Assembly: GCF_006443095.1 (NCBI RefSeq)
Contig: NZ_VFWZ01000006.1
Location: 62,001-126,000, forward strand
Source: Aquimarina algicola
Lineage (GTDB): Bacteria; Bacteroidota; Bacteroidia; Flavobacteriales; Flavobacteriaceae
Direction: 5' to 3'
DNA: 64,000 bases
Shown here: one piece after another, positions 29,937 to 39,616 of the stretch
Layout of the letters: every line of letters starts with the position of its first letter
How positions within the stretch are numbered: the first letter of the stretch is position 1
Notes under the pieces: generated by a model
Told to the model about the DNA's origin: nothing
The model's database searches: none
The model's input: only the letters and a program-made list of their open reading frames with translations
Position numbers and translations under genes: made by a program

Positions 29937-32303
29937 TCACGAACTTTTTATTGTGATCCTTCTTTTTAATTCATTTCCTTTTTCATCAAGGATCGTAATT
30001 AAATAATTACCCGGTTGGGGTGAGATTGGCATCTCATGAAATTTTTGAGTTACACCAATAAATTTTTCATTGAGGTACCAAAACATTTTACTTTCAGGAT
30101 TAGTATGTATTGCTTTCAGGATTACTTCATTAATCTTACCATCAAAACCTTTTGGCAGATGCACAATTCCTCCTGCTTTTGGGAAAATAAAATCCATTCG
30201 GTTTTGAGACTCTTTGAGACAATCTTGTCTGTAAGGAGGTAATGATCTATACGTTGCATTATTGGTTTTGTAGAAATACTCTTGTAATGGAGGTAGTACA
30301 AACCAAGGTTCATGAATAATATTGGCTACAGGTTCGCAAGAAGAATTGACACGATATTGTTTTGTAGGATCTAAATGTATTAACCTATGATGCGGACAGG
30401 GGGTTGTTTCTATTCCCGAAGTAGCAACAAGTGCTGTTTTTGAAGGGCAATGAGCTCCTGCAAGAAAACCACTTTCTTTGCATATTGTCGCTTCTAAGAG
30501 ATCATCATAAGGTGTTGCAAACCATTTGGATCTGGGTAATAGATTTATCACATCAAAAAGTACGGGAGCTGCAGAATTTAATCCGGTAAGTTCAGGCCTA
30601 CCTTCGCCATCGGCATTTCCGATCCAGACTCCAACAACATGTTTTTTATTAACTCCTATCGCCCAGGCATCTCTATTACCATAGCTAGTACCAGTTTTCC
30701 ATGCAATTTCTCTAGAAGAATCATAAAATTCCCATGCTTCATCTCCTTCCGGGCGGTTTACCTTTTTCATCGCTTCAAAGGTAAGCCATATACTTCCTGC
30801 ACCATATATTGATTGTTGTTGCACTTTTTTACCAAAGTCGTAGGTTTGTTCTGCCAGAAGTATCGGTTCTCCAAATTCATTATCAAAATATTCACTAGAT
30901 GTATCTCGATAATGGTTTAATACCCCTGCAAAACCTGCATACGTTTTACATAAATCCCAAAGGCTCCCTTCTGCCCCTCCAACGATTAATGACAGTCCAT
31001 AATGATCTGCACTATATTTTAGATGCTTAATATTGAATGCATTTAGCTCATCTCTAAAACGTTGTAAACCATATTGTTGTAACAATCTTACTGCAGGAAT
31101 ATTAAGAGAACGCGCCAAAGCTCGATTTGCCGGGGTAGCTCCACTATAACTTTCATCATAATTTTTGGGACTATATCCCGCAATTACTGTAGGAATATCA
31201 GAGACTAACTGCTCTGGTAAGAGCTCTCCTTTATCCAACATTGCTGCATAAAGTAACGGTTTGAGTGTGCTACCTGTACTGCGGCCTGATCGGATGATAT
31301 CTACATCCTTTTGATGCGTATGATCTGTGGGAGTATTGCCAACATAACTTAACACTTTTCTTGTGTCTACATCAATCACCAAAACAGCCATATTATGAAC
31401 TTCATTTTGCTTGAGTACCTCATAATGCTGCTTAACGATTTGCTGTACTTGTTTTTGTAAAGTTAGATTGATAGTTGTTTGAACTCTCTGTCCATTGTAT
31501 GTTTTTGAAATCCGATCTAGCAAATGAGGAGAAACTTGTGGTAAGTCATATGGTTTTTGTGGTAAAGCTTCGCTTAAAGATAACTCATAGGTTAATGAAT
31601 CGATTGTATGGTTCTGTAGCAGTGTTTTTAATAATCTATTTCGTTTTTCTTTTAGCTGTATTTGGTTTTTCCCGGGATAAATAAGAGATGGCGCATTTGG
31701 CAATACGGCTAATGTAGCGCTTTCTGCCCACGATAATTCGTGAGCCGGCAATCCAAAATATCGCCAGGAGGCCATATCGATTCCTACAACATTACCCCCA
31801 AAGGGTGCATGAGAGGCATATAATTTTAAAATATCTTCTTTAGAATACCTAAACTCTAATCGAGTTGCCAAAAGAAGTTCCTTTATTTTTTCAAAATAAG
31901 TTCTTTTTTTACCTTTTCTTGCCAAACGAATCACTTGTTGTGTAATCGTACTACCACCGCGCACGATTCTTCCTGCCTCGACATTATCTATAATTGCATT
32001 ACCAATAGCTACAGGGTTAAAACCAAAGTGATTATAAAATTGTTGATCTTCAAAAGCAATAATACATTTTTTGAACTTATCAGGAATACTATCTGTTTTA
32101 GGAAAACGCCATTGCCCATCTTTTGCTATTTTGGCCCCCAATAATTCCCCCTTTTGGGTTTCTATCACCGTAGCGATGGGGTCATTAAATAAATCTGATG
32201 GTAAAGAAAAATAATACCAAACTACCAAAACCCCAAAAACAATACTCTTTTTGGGATGTGTTTTGACATATGTAGTTACAATACGTATTATTTTTTTCAT
32301 CAA
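29937..32303 (-). CDS. pbpC: Penicillin-binding protein 1C
   Basis: This 788-residue bifunctional peptidoglycan synthase has an N-terminal signal anchor. Its glycosyltransferase domain shows EDQQFYNHFGFNP and RGGSTITQQVIRLAR. Its transpeptidase domain shows STGSTLKPLLYA (SxxK), ARSLNIPAV (SxN) and WKTGTSYGNRDAW (KTG). A C-terminal PBP1C-specific domain begins near GGIVHLPKGFDG. It is inserted in the inner membrane and acts in the periplasm. In E. coli and many Bacteroidota, pbpC lies directly downstream of an alpha-2-macroglobulin gene; here that gene is 10 kb away on the same strand. The 299 bp upstream hold nothing convincing. Confidence 0.97.
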   Translation of the reverse strand: MMKKIIRIVTTYVKTHPKKSIVFGVLVVWYYFSLPSDLFNDPIATVIETQKGELLGAKIAKDGQWRFPKTDSIPDKFKKCIIAFEDQQFYNHFGFNPVAIGNAIIDNVEAGRIVRGGSTITQQVIRLARKGKKRTYFEKIKELLLATRLEFRYSKEDILKLYASHAPFGGNVVGIDMASWRYFGLPAHELSWAESATLAVLPNAPSLIYPGKNQIQLKEKRNRLLKTLLQNHTIDSLTYELSLSEALPQKPYDLPQVSPHLLDRISKTYNGQRVQTTINLTLQKQVQQIVKQHYEVLKQNEVHNMAVLVIDVDTRKVLSYVGNTPTDHTHQKDVDIIRSGRSTGSTLKPLLYAAMLDKGELLPEQLVSDIPTVIAGYSPKNYDESYSGATPANRALARSLNIPAVRLLQQYGLQRFRDELNAFNIKHLKYSADHYGLSLIVGGAEGSLWDLCKTYAGFAGVLNHYRDTSSEYFDNEFGEPILLAEQTYDFGKKVQQQSIYGAGSIWLTFEAMKKVNRPEGDEAWEFYDSSREIAWKTGTSYGNRDAWAIGVNKKHVVGVWIGNADGEGRPELTGLNSAAPVLFDVINLLPRSKWFATPYDDLLEATICKESGFLAGAHCPSKTALVATSGIETTPCPHHRLIHLDPTKQYRVNSSCEPVANIIHEPWFVLPPLQEYFYKTNNATYRSLPPYRQDCLKESQNRMDFIFPKAGGIVHLPKGFDGKINEVILKAIHTNPESKMFWYLNEKFIGVTQKFHEMPISPQPGNYLITILDEKGNELKRRITIKSS

Positions 32304-32602
32304 AGAAAATGGATCACTGTTTTGTAAGGGTTAAAGTATCAACATTTTTTTTGATCTAAAAGGTTTTTGCAATCTATATTGGTTTTCTACTCGTTTATGT
32401 TGGACTTATGCCCTTTTTTCAAACATTTCTATGAGACGTATTGTAGTTTTCTATTATATAAATGCACTTTTTATCAAAAGTTTAATTATACAAACTATGA
32501 GTTAGTAAACATGATAAATATTGAATAAAAATGTATTCAGATTAAACCTTTATTAGAAAATAGAATCTAATAACCAAGGTAGTTAAGTTTTAAGCATATA
32601 TA

Positions 32603-33070
32603 ATGACAATTGATAAAATATACATAGTAGTAGCATTAAGTTTTGTAGTTAGTTTGGGATTTACCCAAGAGAAAGAAGAACGACTTACTATGGCTGCTAA
32701 ATTTATGAAAGTTAAATTAGAGCAAGTAGAGTTAACAGATACTCAATGGGAAAGGTTTTATGTTTTAAGTAGAAAACTAAAAGCAGATTTAATCGATCTG
32801 CGAGAAGAGGCAGGCATATCTGATTTAATAAAAAAACGAGACGAAGTCTACAAACAAATCCTTAAAGAAGGCGTACCCAAGAAACAACATCTTGAAGAAT
32901 TAGGAAAACGAATGTACCTGACACCAAGACAACTTAAAGGTTTTGCAGATACTCCTCTTCTTAAAGAAAATTATAAAAAGGCAATAGCAGAATTTTTATC
33001 AGAAGAACAAAAGCTAAAATTAAAAAATGTAAAAAATAAGAACAGAAAAACTAAGAAGAATAGCTATTGA
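32603..33070 (+). CDS. Small secreted helical protein, unknown function
   Basis: This 155-residue protein has a signal peptide (DKIYIVVALSFVVSLGFTQ) followed by a charged, lysine/glutamate-rich helical body (LTDTQWERFYVLSRKLKADL, FLSEEQKLKLKNVKNKN). The LTxxQ...LS.EQ...L pattern recalls Spy/CpxP-type periplasmic helical chaperones in overall style only, and the match is weak. It is 115 bp before the secreted jelly-roll-like gene and could share a transcript. Confidence 0.7.
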   Translation: MTIDKIYIVVALSFVVSLGFTQEKEERLTMAAKFMKVKLEQVELTDTQWERFYVLSRKLKADLIDLREEAGISDLIKKRDEVYKQILKEGVPKKQHLEELGKRMYLTPRQLKGFADTPLLKENYKKAIAEFLSEEQKLKLKNVKNKNRKTKKNSY

Positions 33071-33185
33071 TATAAATTTTTGTTTTAGCCACTAAAGTAG
33101 AAAATATAACTTTAATACAAAGCGTTAAAACAAGGAATACTACGCAAGACTAAATACTATTGAAACAAAAACTAAACAAACGAAT

Positions 33186-33935
33186 ATGAATTTTAAACTA
33201 CAACTACTTGCTTTTTTAATAGTCCACCTTAGCGTCAATGCACAAGACATAGCTGTAGATAAGTTGCTTAAAGAAAAAGGGACTCTTGTTTTTTATGATG
33301 ATTTTAACAGAACAGAAGCCCTGCCAAATAAAGAGGACTTAGGTAACGATTGGGTTACGAATACTAAAAGGATATCTGAAGATATTATTCAATGTGATTT
33401 AATTGACAATACCGTTGTAATTTCTATGTCTGACAAAGCTAAGCATGGTGTTTCTATGCGGCATGAGGCTCCCTTCAAAAATGGTGTTATTCAATCAAAA
33501 TTTAGGATTTTTGATAAAAAAGGACTAGGATTCAATATTATTGATCGTAACTATGAAGGCTCTAGTTTTGGCCATATCTGTCAAGTTAAAATAACACCAT
33601 CAGGCATACATTTTAGAGATGGTAAAATGGGGCAATTCAATTGGGAAGCAATGCGATTAAAAAAAAGCAAAGACCCCAAGGATAAAGCTAAAATGAAAAC
33701 GCTGTTGAAAGGAACAAAACACGTAACAAAATATGAAACCTCAATAAACGAATGGCATAATATTTCAATATTATACCTTGATGAAACGATAAAGGTTTTT
33801 ATTGATGATAGATTTGCTGCTGAATATACTTCAAAAGGTTTCGCACATCCTACCAAACAAACTTTTGCTTTTTCTGTATGGGGTAAAAAAGCGCAGGTTG
33901 ATGATCTTAAAGTATGGAGTATAGATAAGAATTAG
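33186..33935 (+). CDS. Secreted concanavalin-like (jelly-roll) protein
   Basis: This 249-residue exported protein has a short signal peptide ending near VNAQD. The body reads like a laminin-G/DUF1080-type jelly roll: LVFYDDFNRTE at the start, NGVIQSKFRIFD, GHICQVKITPSGIHFRDG, EWHNISILYLDETIKVFIDD and a final VDDLKVW. Such domains bind or cleave glycans. I see no clear catalytic dyad, so binding is as likely as hydrolysis. It stands directly before a sialate O-acetylesterase gene (97 bp), suggesting a shared role in glycan use. Confidence 0.72.
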   Translation: MNFKLQLLAFLIVHLSVNAQDIAVDKLLKEKGTLVFYDDFNRTEALPNKEDLGNDWVTNTKRISEDIIQCDLIDNTVVISMSDKAKHGVSMRHEAPFKNGVIQSKFRIFDKKGLGFNIIDRNYEGSSFGHICQVKITPSGIHFRDGKMGQFNWEAMRLKKSKDPKDKAKMKTLLKGTKHVTKYETSINEWHNISILYLDETIKVFIDDRFAAEYTSKGFAHPTKQTFAFSVWGKKAQVDDLKVWSIDKN

Positions 33936-34032
33936 TATTGGTTTATTCTGAGATACATCTATTTGATAGTCAAATACTAAATCAAAAACAGACTTGGCTA
34001 CTTTAGTCAAATCCATTACAACTATACAAATC

Positions 34033-35505
34033 ATGACAATATACAATCAAGGAAAAACTAGCGTATACCACATCCCATTACTACTATTGTTTTTAAGCAG
34101 TTTTATTATACACGCAAAAATTGAATTACCTGCAATCGTATCTTCTAATATGGTACTTCAAAGAAATACTACTGTCAAAGTTTGGGGATGGGCAGATAAA
34201 GGAGAAAAAATAACAATTACAGCTTCTTGGTTATCCAAACCAGTACAGATTACTACAAATAATGAAGGAGAATGGATAACCAATTTAAAGACAACTAACA
34301 CAAAAGAACCTCAAACCATTAGCCTAAAAAGTAATGCTTCTGATATTATTTTAAAAAATGTTGTATTTGGCGAAGTATGGTTGTGTTCAGGACAATCTAA
34401 CATGAATTTTGGTTTAGTGGGCAATCCGGGACAACCTGTATATGGAAGTGTTCAAACAATAGCCAATTCAAGAAATAAAAATCTAAGATTATTTACTGTA
34501 AAAAAGAGTCCTTCTCTAGAACCTACAAAAAAACTTCACTCCAAAAATGAAGAATGGACATATGCCAACCCAAATACAGTTCCCGAGTTTAGTGCCATTG
34601 CCTATTTTTTTGGTAGTCAATTACAAAAAATACTAGATGTTCCCGTAGGAATGATTCACTCTTCGTGGGGAGCAAGCCCTATCCAAGCCTGGATGAGTAA
34701 GGAGGTTTTGGAAAAACATCAACAATTAGATTTTTCGAATTATAATAAAAAACCTAACAAGACAAATACCGTTTTGTTTAATGGCATGATTAATCCAATT
34801 ACTTCGTATACGATTAAAGGAGCCTTATGGTATCAAGGAGAAGCTAACAGACCAGAACCACAACATTACACCAAATTAATGAGTATGATGGTAAAAGAAT
34901 GGAGAGCAAAATGGGATATAGGAGATTTCCCTTTTTATTATGTACAAATTGCTCCGTTTTCTTCTTATAAGGCTATTCATGAATATAACAATTACAAAAA
35001 CGCAGCTTTCTTGAGAGAAGCGCAATTAAAAGCCATGGATATCATTCCTAATTCTTTTATGGCGTGTACTATGGATATTGGGTCTAAAATTTCTATACAC
35101 CCTCCAAGAAAAAAGGAAGTAGCTGATAGGCTTTTGAATATAGCGCTCCATAAAACATATAATTATAAAACGATTGATTTTTCAGGACCTATTTTTGACA
35201 GTATGGAGACAAAAGACAATGGTTTGCTTTTAAAATTTAAATATGCTGAAAATGGCTTATATGCTTTTGAAAGTGAACATATAGAAGGTTTTGAAATAGC
35301 GGGAGAGGATAAAGTCTTCTATCCTGCAGAAGCTAAAATCATAAATAAAAGACACCTCTTTATTTCAAACGAAAATGTGGCAAATCCCAAAGCCGCCAGA
35401 TATGGGTGGCAAAACTGGATAAAAGGCTCTTTATTTGATTGCAGTCTTCTGCCTGCTCCTTCATTTAGAACAGATAATTGGGATAAAGGGCAAAGAAGTC
35501 AATGA
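34033..35505 (+). CDS. Sialate O-acetylesterase-family secreted esterase
   Basis: This 490-residue SGNH-type esterase (SASA family) removes O-acetyl groups from sialic acids or other acetylated glycans. It has a signal peptide (HIPLLLLFLSSFIIHA), an N-terminal beta-sandwich (VLQRNTTVKVWGWADKG), the nucleophile block LCSGQSNMNFG and the second block GALWYQGEANR. An in-frame TTG at 33994 precedes it, but the ATG at 34033 gives a proper signal peptide. It probably acts in the periplasm or outside. The neighbours (jelly-roll protein, AraC regulator, CocE-like hydrolase) suggest a small carbohydrate or ester utilisation set. Confidence 0.9.
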   Translation: MTIYNQGKTSVYHIPLLLLFLSSFIIHAKIELPAIVSSNMVLQRNTTVKVWGWADKGEKITITASWLSKPVQITTNNEGEWITNLKTTNTKEPQTISLKSNASDIILKNVVFGEVWLCSGQSNMNFGLVGNPGQPVYGSVQTIANSRNKNLRLFTVKKSPSLEPTKKLHSKNEEWTYANPNTVPEFSAIAYFFGSQLQKILDVPVGMIHSSWGASPIQAWMSKEVLEKHQQLDFSNYNKKPNKTNTVLFNGMINPITSYTIKGALWYQGEANRPEPQHYTKLMSMMVKEWRAKWDIGDFPFYYVQIAPFSSYKAIHEYNNYKNAAFLREAQLKAMDIIPNSFMACTMDIGSKISIHPPRKKEVADRLLNIALHKTYNYKTIDFSGPIFDSMETKDNGLLLKFKYAENGLYAFESEHIEGFEIAGEDKVFYPAEAKIINKRHLFISNENVANPKAARYGWQNWIKGSLFDCSLLPAPSFRTDNWDKGQRSQ

Positions 35506-35751
35506 AGCAATCTCAAATCAAAAATAAGGAGTTTATGATTTGATGATTTGAAACACCTATGATCCAGAACAATTTTGTGCGTAGCAGTTTAAAAATATTA
35601 AAAAAAAGCTTCTATAATTATATCAAAGCAGACAATTCACTTTGATATAATTTAAAGGGTTAAAAAAAAACAATAATAGAGTGAATCGGTGTATGCACTT
35701 TTTTATGTATTCTTTTTAGAATGAATACTGAGTAATTTCAATATGATGATT

Positions 35752-35774
35752 GGTATATTTGTCCAAATATTACC
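35752..35774. promoter_or_regulatory. Dyad overlapping a -7 box upstream of the AraC gene
   Basis: GGTATATTTG (35752-35761) and CAAATATTACC (35764-35774) form an inverted repeat with one bulged base around a 2-bp centre, 34 bp before the AraC-type ATG. TATATTTG (35754-35761) inside it fits the TAnnTTTG -7 box. This is what an autoregulatory operator would look like. The rest of the 303-bp gap (35506-35808) has only a weak TCAAATCA/TGATTTGA repeat. Confidence 0.45.
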
Positions 35775-35808
35775 TTGGGGTTATATACCTAATTTGTAAT
35801 CAATTTTG

Positions 35809-36777
35809 ATGAAAGAAATTACATACTTTATTACAGATTCTAGAGATTGGCTAAAGATGATCAATCAACTTATTCCTTCCTCACTTACTGATAATCGTCT
35901 TTTGTTACATAAAGAAGCCGGAACAGGATTGATCGAAGTTCATACCATTCAAGAAGGGTTACATATTACTTTTATAGAGGTTATGCTCAAATCTGGCTTA
36001 AAACTTACCAGAAATGCGGACAATTCTAATAATTATTTCATTTTAAACTTCTATTTTTCAAAAACAAAGATTCCTCAAAAGATAAAAGATCAAAAAAAAG
36101 TGGCTTTTGAGCATTATGGGATATTATTATCATCTGGTATGACCGCTTCAGAAAGTATAATTCCACCGGATTTACCTATAAAAATTTTTAATATTACCTT
36201 TTCTAAAGATTGGCTTCAAAAAAATGTTCTAGATAATATGCCTTCTACTGGTAAACTCAATCAGCTATTTGCAAATGAAGAACCAATATATTTGTTTGAA
36301 AACCTTGATCATACTTTTCATAATACATATCAATCCCTGTTAATGTCTGAGCAAAATAAAGGGAAAATTTGGCTTGTTGCTGATATTTTAAAAATGATGA
36401 CTCATTTTTTTAATAAAATAGAATCACGCTTAACTTCTAATTATGATGTAAACGTAAATGCCAAAGACATTAAAAATTTACTCATCGCCAAACAATCTAT
36501 GGAAGAGAATTGGGAGCAGACACCTTCAAATGAATCTTTGGCAAAGATTGCAAATATGAGCCTCTCAAAATTTAAAAAGTTATTTAAACAAGTATTTCAT
36601 GAGAGTCCATATCAATATTACCTGGCATTAAAAATGAATAAAGCTATGGAGTTGTTGAAAACCGATGAATATTCTGTCTCAGATGTTGGATATATTTTAG
36701 GATATACTAATCTGAGTCAATTCTCAAAAGCATTTAAAAAATTTCATCATATTTTACCTAAAAATGTTGGTAAATAA
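35809..36777 (+). CDS. AraC-family transcriptional regulator
   Basis: The 322-residue cytosolic regulator has an N-terminal sensing region with no family that I can name and a C-terminal AraC/XylS double helix-turn-helix. The first helix-turn-helix is visible as NESLAKIANMSLSKFKKLFKQ, continuing FHESPYQYYLALKMNKAMELL, and the second as SVSDVGYILGYTNLSQFSKAF. A TTG codon directly precedes the ATG; the ATG at 35809 is chosen. A dyad just upstream suggests autoregulation. It lies between the sialate esterase and the CocE-like hydrolase on the same strand, so these are likely targets. Confidence 0.93.
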   Translation: MKEITYFITDSRDWLKMINQLIPSSLTDNRLLLHKEAGTGLIEVHTIQEGLHITFIEVMLKSGLKLTRNADNSNNYFILNFYFSKTKIPQKIKDQKKVAFEHYGILLSSGMTASESIIPPDLPIKIFNITFSKDWLQKNVLDNMPSTGKLNQLFANEEPIYLFENLDHTFHNTYQSLLMSEQNKGKIWLVADILKMMTHFFNKIESRLTSNYDVNVNAKDIKNLLIAKQSMEENWEQTPSNESLAKIANMSLSKFKKLFKQVFHESPYQYYLALKMNKAMELLKTDEYSVSDVGYILGYTNLSQFSKAFKKFHHILPKNVGK

Positions 36778-36854
36778 AACTTGAACTTTTAGGAGTAGTG
36801 AAAAGTCTCTTTGGGGTAAAAACTCCGCTAAGCCTAGATTAGTTTTGAAGCATA

Positions 36855-38561
36855 ATGAATTTTAAAATTATATTTATGCGTTCACGTTTTTTAAATCCCT
36901 TGGTTTTTTTAGTAATACTCTTATTTTTTGGTAGCTGCTCTCAAGATGACACTACAATTACCGATATTCCCGACACTCCTACCGAAGAATTTACTTTGAA
37001 AATTGAAAATGATATTAAAGTAGAAATGAGAGATGGAGTAGAATTAGCTGTTAATATATATAGACCTGATACCGAAGGGACATTTCCTGTAATTTTATCA
37101 TTAGGCCCTTATGGAAAAGATGATTTGCCAGCAGAGTATGATCCGGTTGAAGATGGAAATATCAATGTATCCGAATATGCAGCTTTTGAGGTTTCTGATC
37201 CTGATTTTTGGGTAAAAAATGGATATGTAGTTATCGCTGCTGATAGTAGAGGTACCGGGCAATCAGATGGAAAATTAAACATATTCGAAGATCAAGAAGC
37301 AGAAGATTATTATGATCTGATCGAATGGGCAGCAGCGCAAGAATGGTCTACAGGAAAAGTTGGGTTGAATGGCGTTTCTATCTATGGAATATCGCAGTGG
37401 AAAGCTGCAGCATTAAATCCACCACATTTGAATGCTATAATCTGCTGGGAAGGTTTTACAGACCCATTTAGAGATGGTTTTTATCATGGCGGTATCCCCA
37501 GTGAATTTATAGATGGGTGGTTTCAATTCAGAATACTGGAAAGCCTCTCACCAACCAATGCCGGATATAGAGACTTACCTGCCGAAGTAGCCGCAAATCC
37601 TTTAGTATCCGCTTCAATCTATCAAGATTTTAATATTAGTAATAAGTTATCTAAAATTACTGTACCAGCGTACATCGCAGTAAGTATTCAAGATCATGGT
37701 TTGCATACCAGAGGTACCATTAATGGTTTTCAGGCAATTTCATCACAGCAAAAATGGCTAGAACTATATGGAAGAAAAAAGTGGGAATTTTATTATAGCG
37801 ATGATGCATTAAGTAGACAAAAAAGATTCTTTGATTATTTTCTTAAGGACATAGATAGTGGAATTTTAAATCAACCAACTGTACGATACGAGTTACGAGA
37901 AGCATACTACAAAGGAGATATTGAAACCGCTTCAAACTGGCCTATTCCCGGGAGAACGCTGTCAAAACTATATCTAGACACAAGCGACAGTACATTAGAT
38001 TATACCAGTGTAGAAAATGCTTCACATATTTCTTATGATGCAACTCCATTAGAAGATCCTGAATTAATACAAGAGAGTCAACGTGTTATTTTTAAACATA
38101 CTTTCACAAAAGAGACTAATATTGTGGGTAGTATGAAACTAAAACTTTTTGTGAGTACAGACCAAGCGAACGATATTGATTTGTTTGTAGGAATCCAAAA
38201 AGCTGATACAAATGGCAATATCATTTATTTTGAAGGTCCGGGAGGATCAGAAGGACAAGTAGCTTCAGGGTGGTTACGTGTATCAAAAAGAGCTTTGGAT
38301 ATGAGTAAGTCTACAGAAGAAATTCCATTTCATAGTCATAATGTAATAGAACCTATTTTACCAAATCAAATTGTAGAAGTTGAAGTAGAAATATGGCCAA
38401 CAACAGTAAAATATAAAGCTGGAGAACAATTATTACTTGTTATTCAAGGAAATGATATTGTAGAGTCTCAAGAAAGCCACAAAGACAATGTAAATAAAGG
38501 GAATACAACAATTTATTCGAGTGATAAATACCAATCATATTTACAAATCCCAATTTTATAA
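36855..38561 (+). CDS. CocE/NonD-family hydrolase lipoprotein
   Basis: This 568-residue alpha/beta-hydrolase of the X-Pro dipeptidyl-peptidase/cocaine-esterase group has a lipoprotein signal (LLFFGSC lipobox, then SQDD). The substrate-side block is VEMRDGVELAVNIYRP, the nucleophile elbow is GVSIYG, and a likely Asp/His region is SIQDHGLHTRG. The C-terminal jelly roll typical of the family begins near TFTKETNIVGSMKLKLFV. It is lipid-anchored and acts on peptide or ester substrates outside the cytoplasm. A second in-frame ATG at 36876 (MRSRF) gives a more standard lipoprotein signal and may be the true start. Confidence 0.92.
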   Translation: MNFKIIFMRSRFLNPLVFLVILLFFGSCSQDDTTITDIPDTPTEEFTLKIENDIKVEMRDGVELAVNIYRPDTEGTFPVILSLGPYGKDDLPAEYDPVEDGNINVSEYAAFEVSDPDFWVKNGYVVIAADSRGTGQSDGKLNIFEDQEAEDYYDLIEWAAAQEWSTGKVGLNGVSIYGISQWKAAALNPPHLNAIICWEGFTDPFRDGFYHGGIPSEFIDGWFQFRILESLSPTNAGYRDLPAEVAANPLVSASIYQDFNISNKLSKITVPAYIAVSIQDHGLHTRGTINGFQAISSQQKWLELYGRKKWEFYYSDDALSRQKRFFDYFLKDIDSGILNQPTVRYELREAYYKGDIETASNWPIPGRTLSKLYLDTSDSTLDYTSVENASHISYDATPLEDPELIQESQRVIFKHTFTKETNIVGSMKLKLFVSTDQANDIDLFVGIQKADTNGNIIYFEGPGGSEGQVASGWLRVSKRALDMSKSTEEIPFHSHNVIEPILPNQIVEVEVEIWPTTVKYKAGEQLLLVIQGNDIVESQESHKDNVNKGNTTIYSSDKYQSYLQIPIL

Positions 38562-38578
38562 CTCATACTAAGAACTCT

Positions 38579-38619
38579 AAACTCAAATACCTTTTGTAGA
38601 ACAAAAGGTATTTGAGTTT
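38579..38619 (+). terminator. Very strong bidirectional hairpin terminator
   Basis: A perfect 19-bp inverted repeat (38579-38597 with 38601-38619) with a 3-nt loop lies 17 bp after the CocE-like gene. T-rich sequence follows on both strands, so it can also end minus-strand transcription from the 5'-nucleotidase pair. Confidence 0.85.
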
Positions 38620-38698
38620 ATGTTTTAATTATTATATAAAAAGTTATTTATAAATAGAGAGCCTAACAAAAAGAGTATAACTATAAAAGTATAATACA

Positions 38699-39616
38699 TC
38701 AAACCTCTATAGACCTTCCTAGAGAAGTTTTATTACCTAAAGCATCAAAATAAAAATCAACCTGCCCCATATACACGCCACTTTTACCACATTGATTAAT
38801 CAATACTTTTTCTCCAACTGCATTGTCTAAAACTGTAGGTTTTGGTAGTAATGTATGTGTGTGCCCTCCTATAATTAAATCGATATCCTTTGTTTTTTGG
38901 GCTAATTTTACATCTGAAACCATATCGTGTTCTGCTTTATATTCGTAACCGATATGAGATAAACAGATAATAAGGTCACATTTTTGTTCTTCTTTTAGCT
39001 CTTTACTCATATCCTGTGCAATTTCGATAGGATCAAGATATTTGGTTTCTTTATACAAGTCTTTATTTACTAATCCTGCTAGCTTGATTCCTAATCCAAA
39101 AACGCCAATTTTAATACCATCTTTCATCAAAATTTTATAAGGTTTCACATAATTATCAAGCACAGTATTAGTAAAATCATAATTAGCAGAGACAAAATCA
39201 AAGGTAGCATTTGGTAATTGCCCAAAAAGTCCATCGATACCATTATCAAAGTCATGATTCCCTAAAGTAGCTACATCATATTTTAACTTAGACATTAATT
39301 TGAATTCTATTTCGCCTCCGTAATAATTAAAATAGGGAGTTCCCTGAAAAATATCTCCGGCGTCTAATAAAATTGTATTAAGGTTTTCTTTACGAATTTT
39401 TTCTATAATAGAAGCCCTTCTTGCAAAACCGCCTAATCCCGGATATTTGTAGTGATTTGATGGTAACGGATCGATTTGGCTATGCACATCATTGGTATGC
39501 AGTACAGTTATTCTTTTTGTAACAGGTTTGCTACAAGACATTATGCTCATTCCACCTAAACCTGTAAACGCCGTAGCCGCAGCTACTTGTTGTATAAACT
39601 TCCTTCTATTCTGCAT
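38699..39616 (-). CDS. Metallophosphoesterase, N-terminal half of a split 5'-nucleotidase
   Basis: This 305-residue protein covers only the calcineurin-like catalytic domain of UshA-type 5'-nucleotidases. Di-metal motifs appear in order: HTNDVHSQ, LDAGDIFQGT, LGNHDFDNG and GGHTHT. The signal has a twin-arginine-like NRRKFIQ and a possible lipobox (SIMSC). The C-terminal substrate-binding domain that normally follows is encoded by the upstream gene, which overlaps this one by 11 bp. The product should hydrolyse nucleotides or other phosphoesters in the periplasm, perhaps in complex with its partner. Confidence 0.92.
   Translation of the reverse strand: MQNRRKFIQQVAAATAFTGLGGMSIMSCSKPVTKRITVLHTNDVHSQIDPLPSNHYKYPGLGGFARRASIIEKIRKENLNTILLDAGDIFQGTPYFNYYGGEIEFKLMSKLKYDVATLGNHDFDNGIDGLFGQLPNATFDFVSANYDFTNTVLDNYVKPYKILMKDGIKIGVFGLGIKLAGLVNKDLYKETKYLDPIEIAQDMSKELKEEQKCDLIICLSHIGYEYKAEHDMVSDVKLAQKTKDIDLIIGGHTHTLLPKPTVLDNAVGEKVLINQCGKSGVYMGQVDFYFDALGNKTSLGRSIEV

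Noticed and set aside
32398..32529. Plus-strand ATG frame of 43 codons upstream of the small secreted protein
   Set aside because: Cys/Phe/Tyr-rich with no signal, no conserved look and no start context; typical of AT-rich non-coding DNA.
36840..36847. TAGTTTTG as a -7 box for the CocE-like gene
   Set aside because: It lies only 7 bp before the first ATG and the nearest TTTG is 26 bp upstream, so the spacing does not fit, unless the start is the ATG at 36876.
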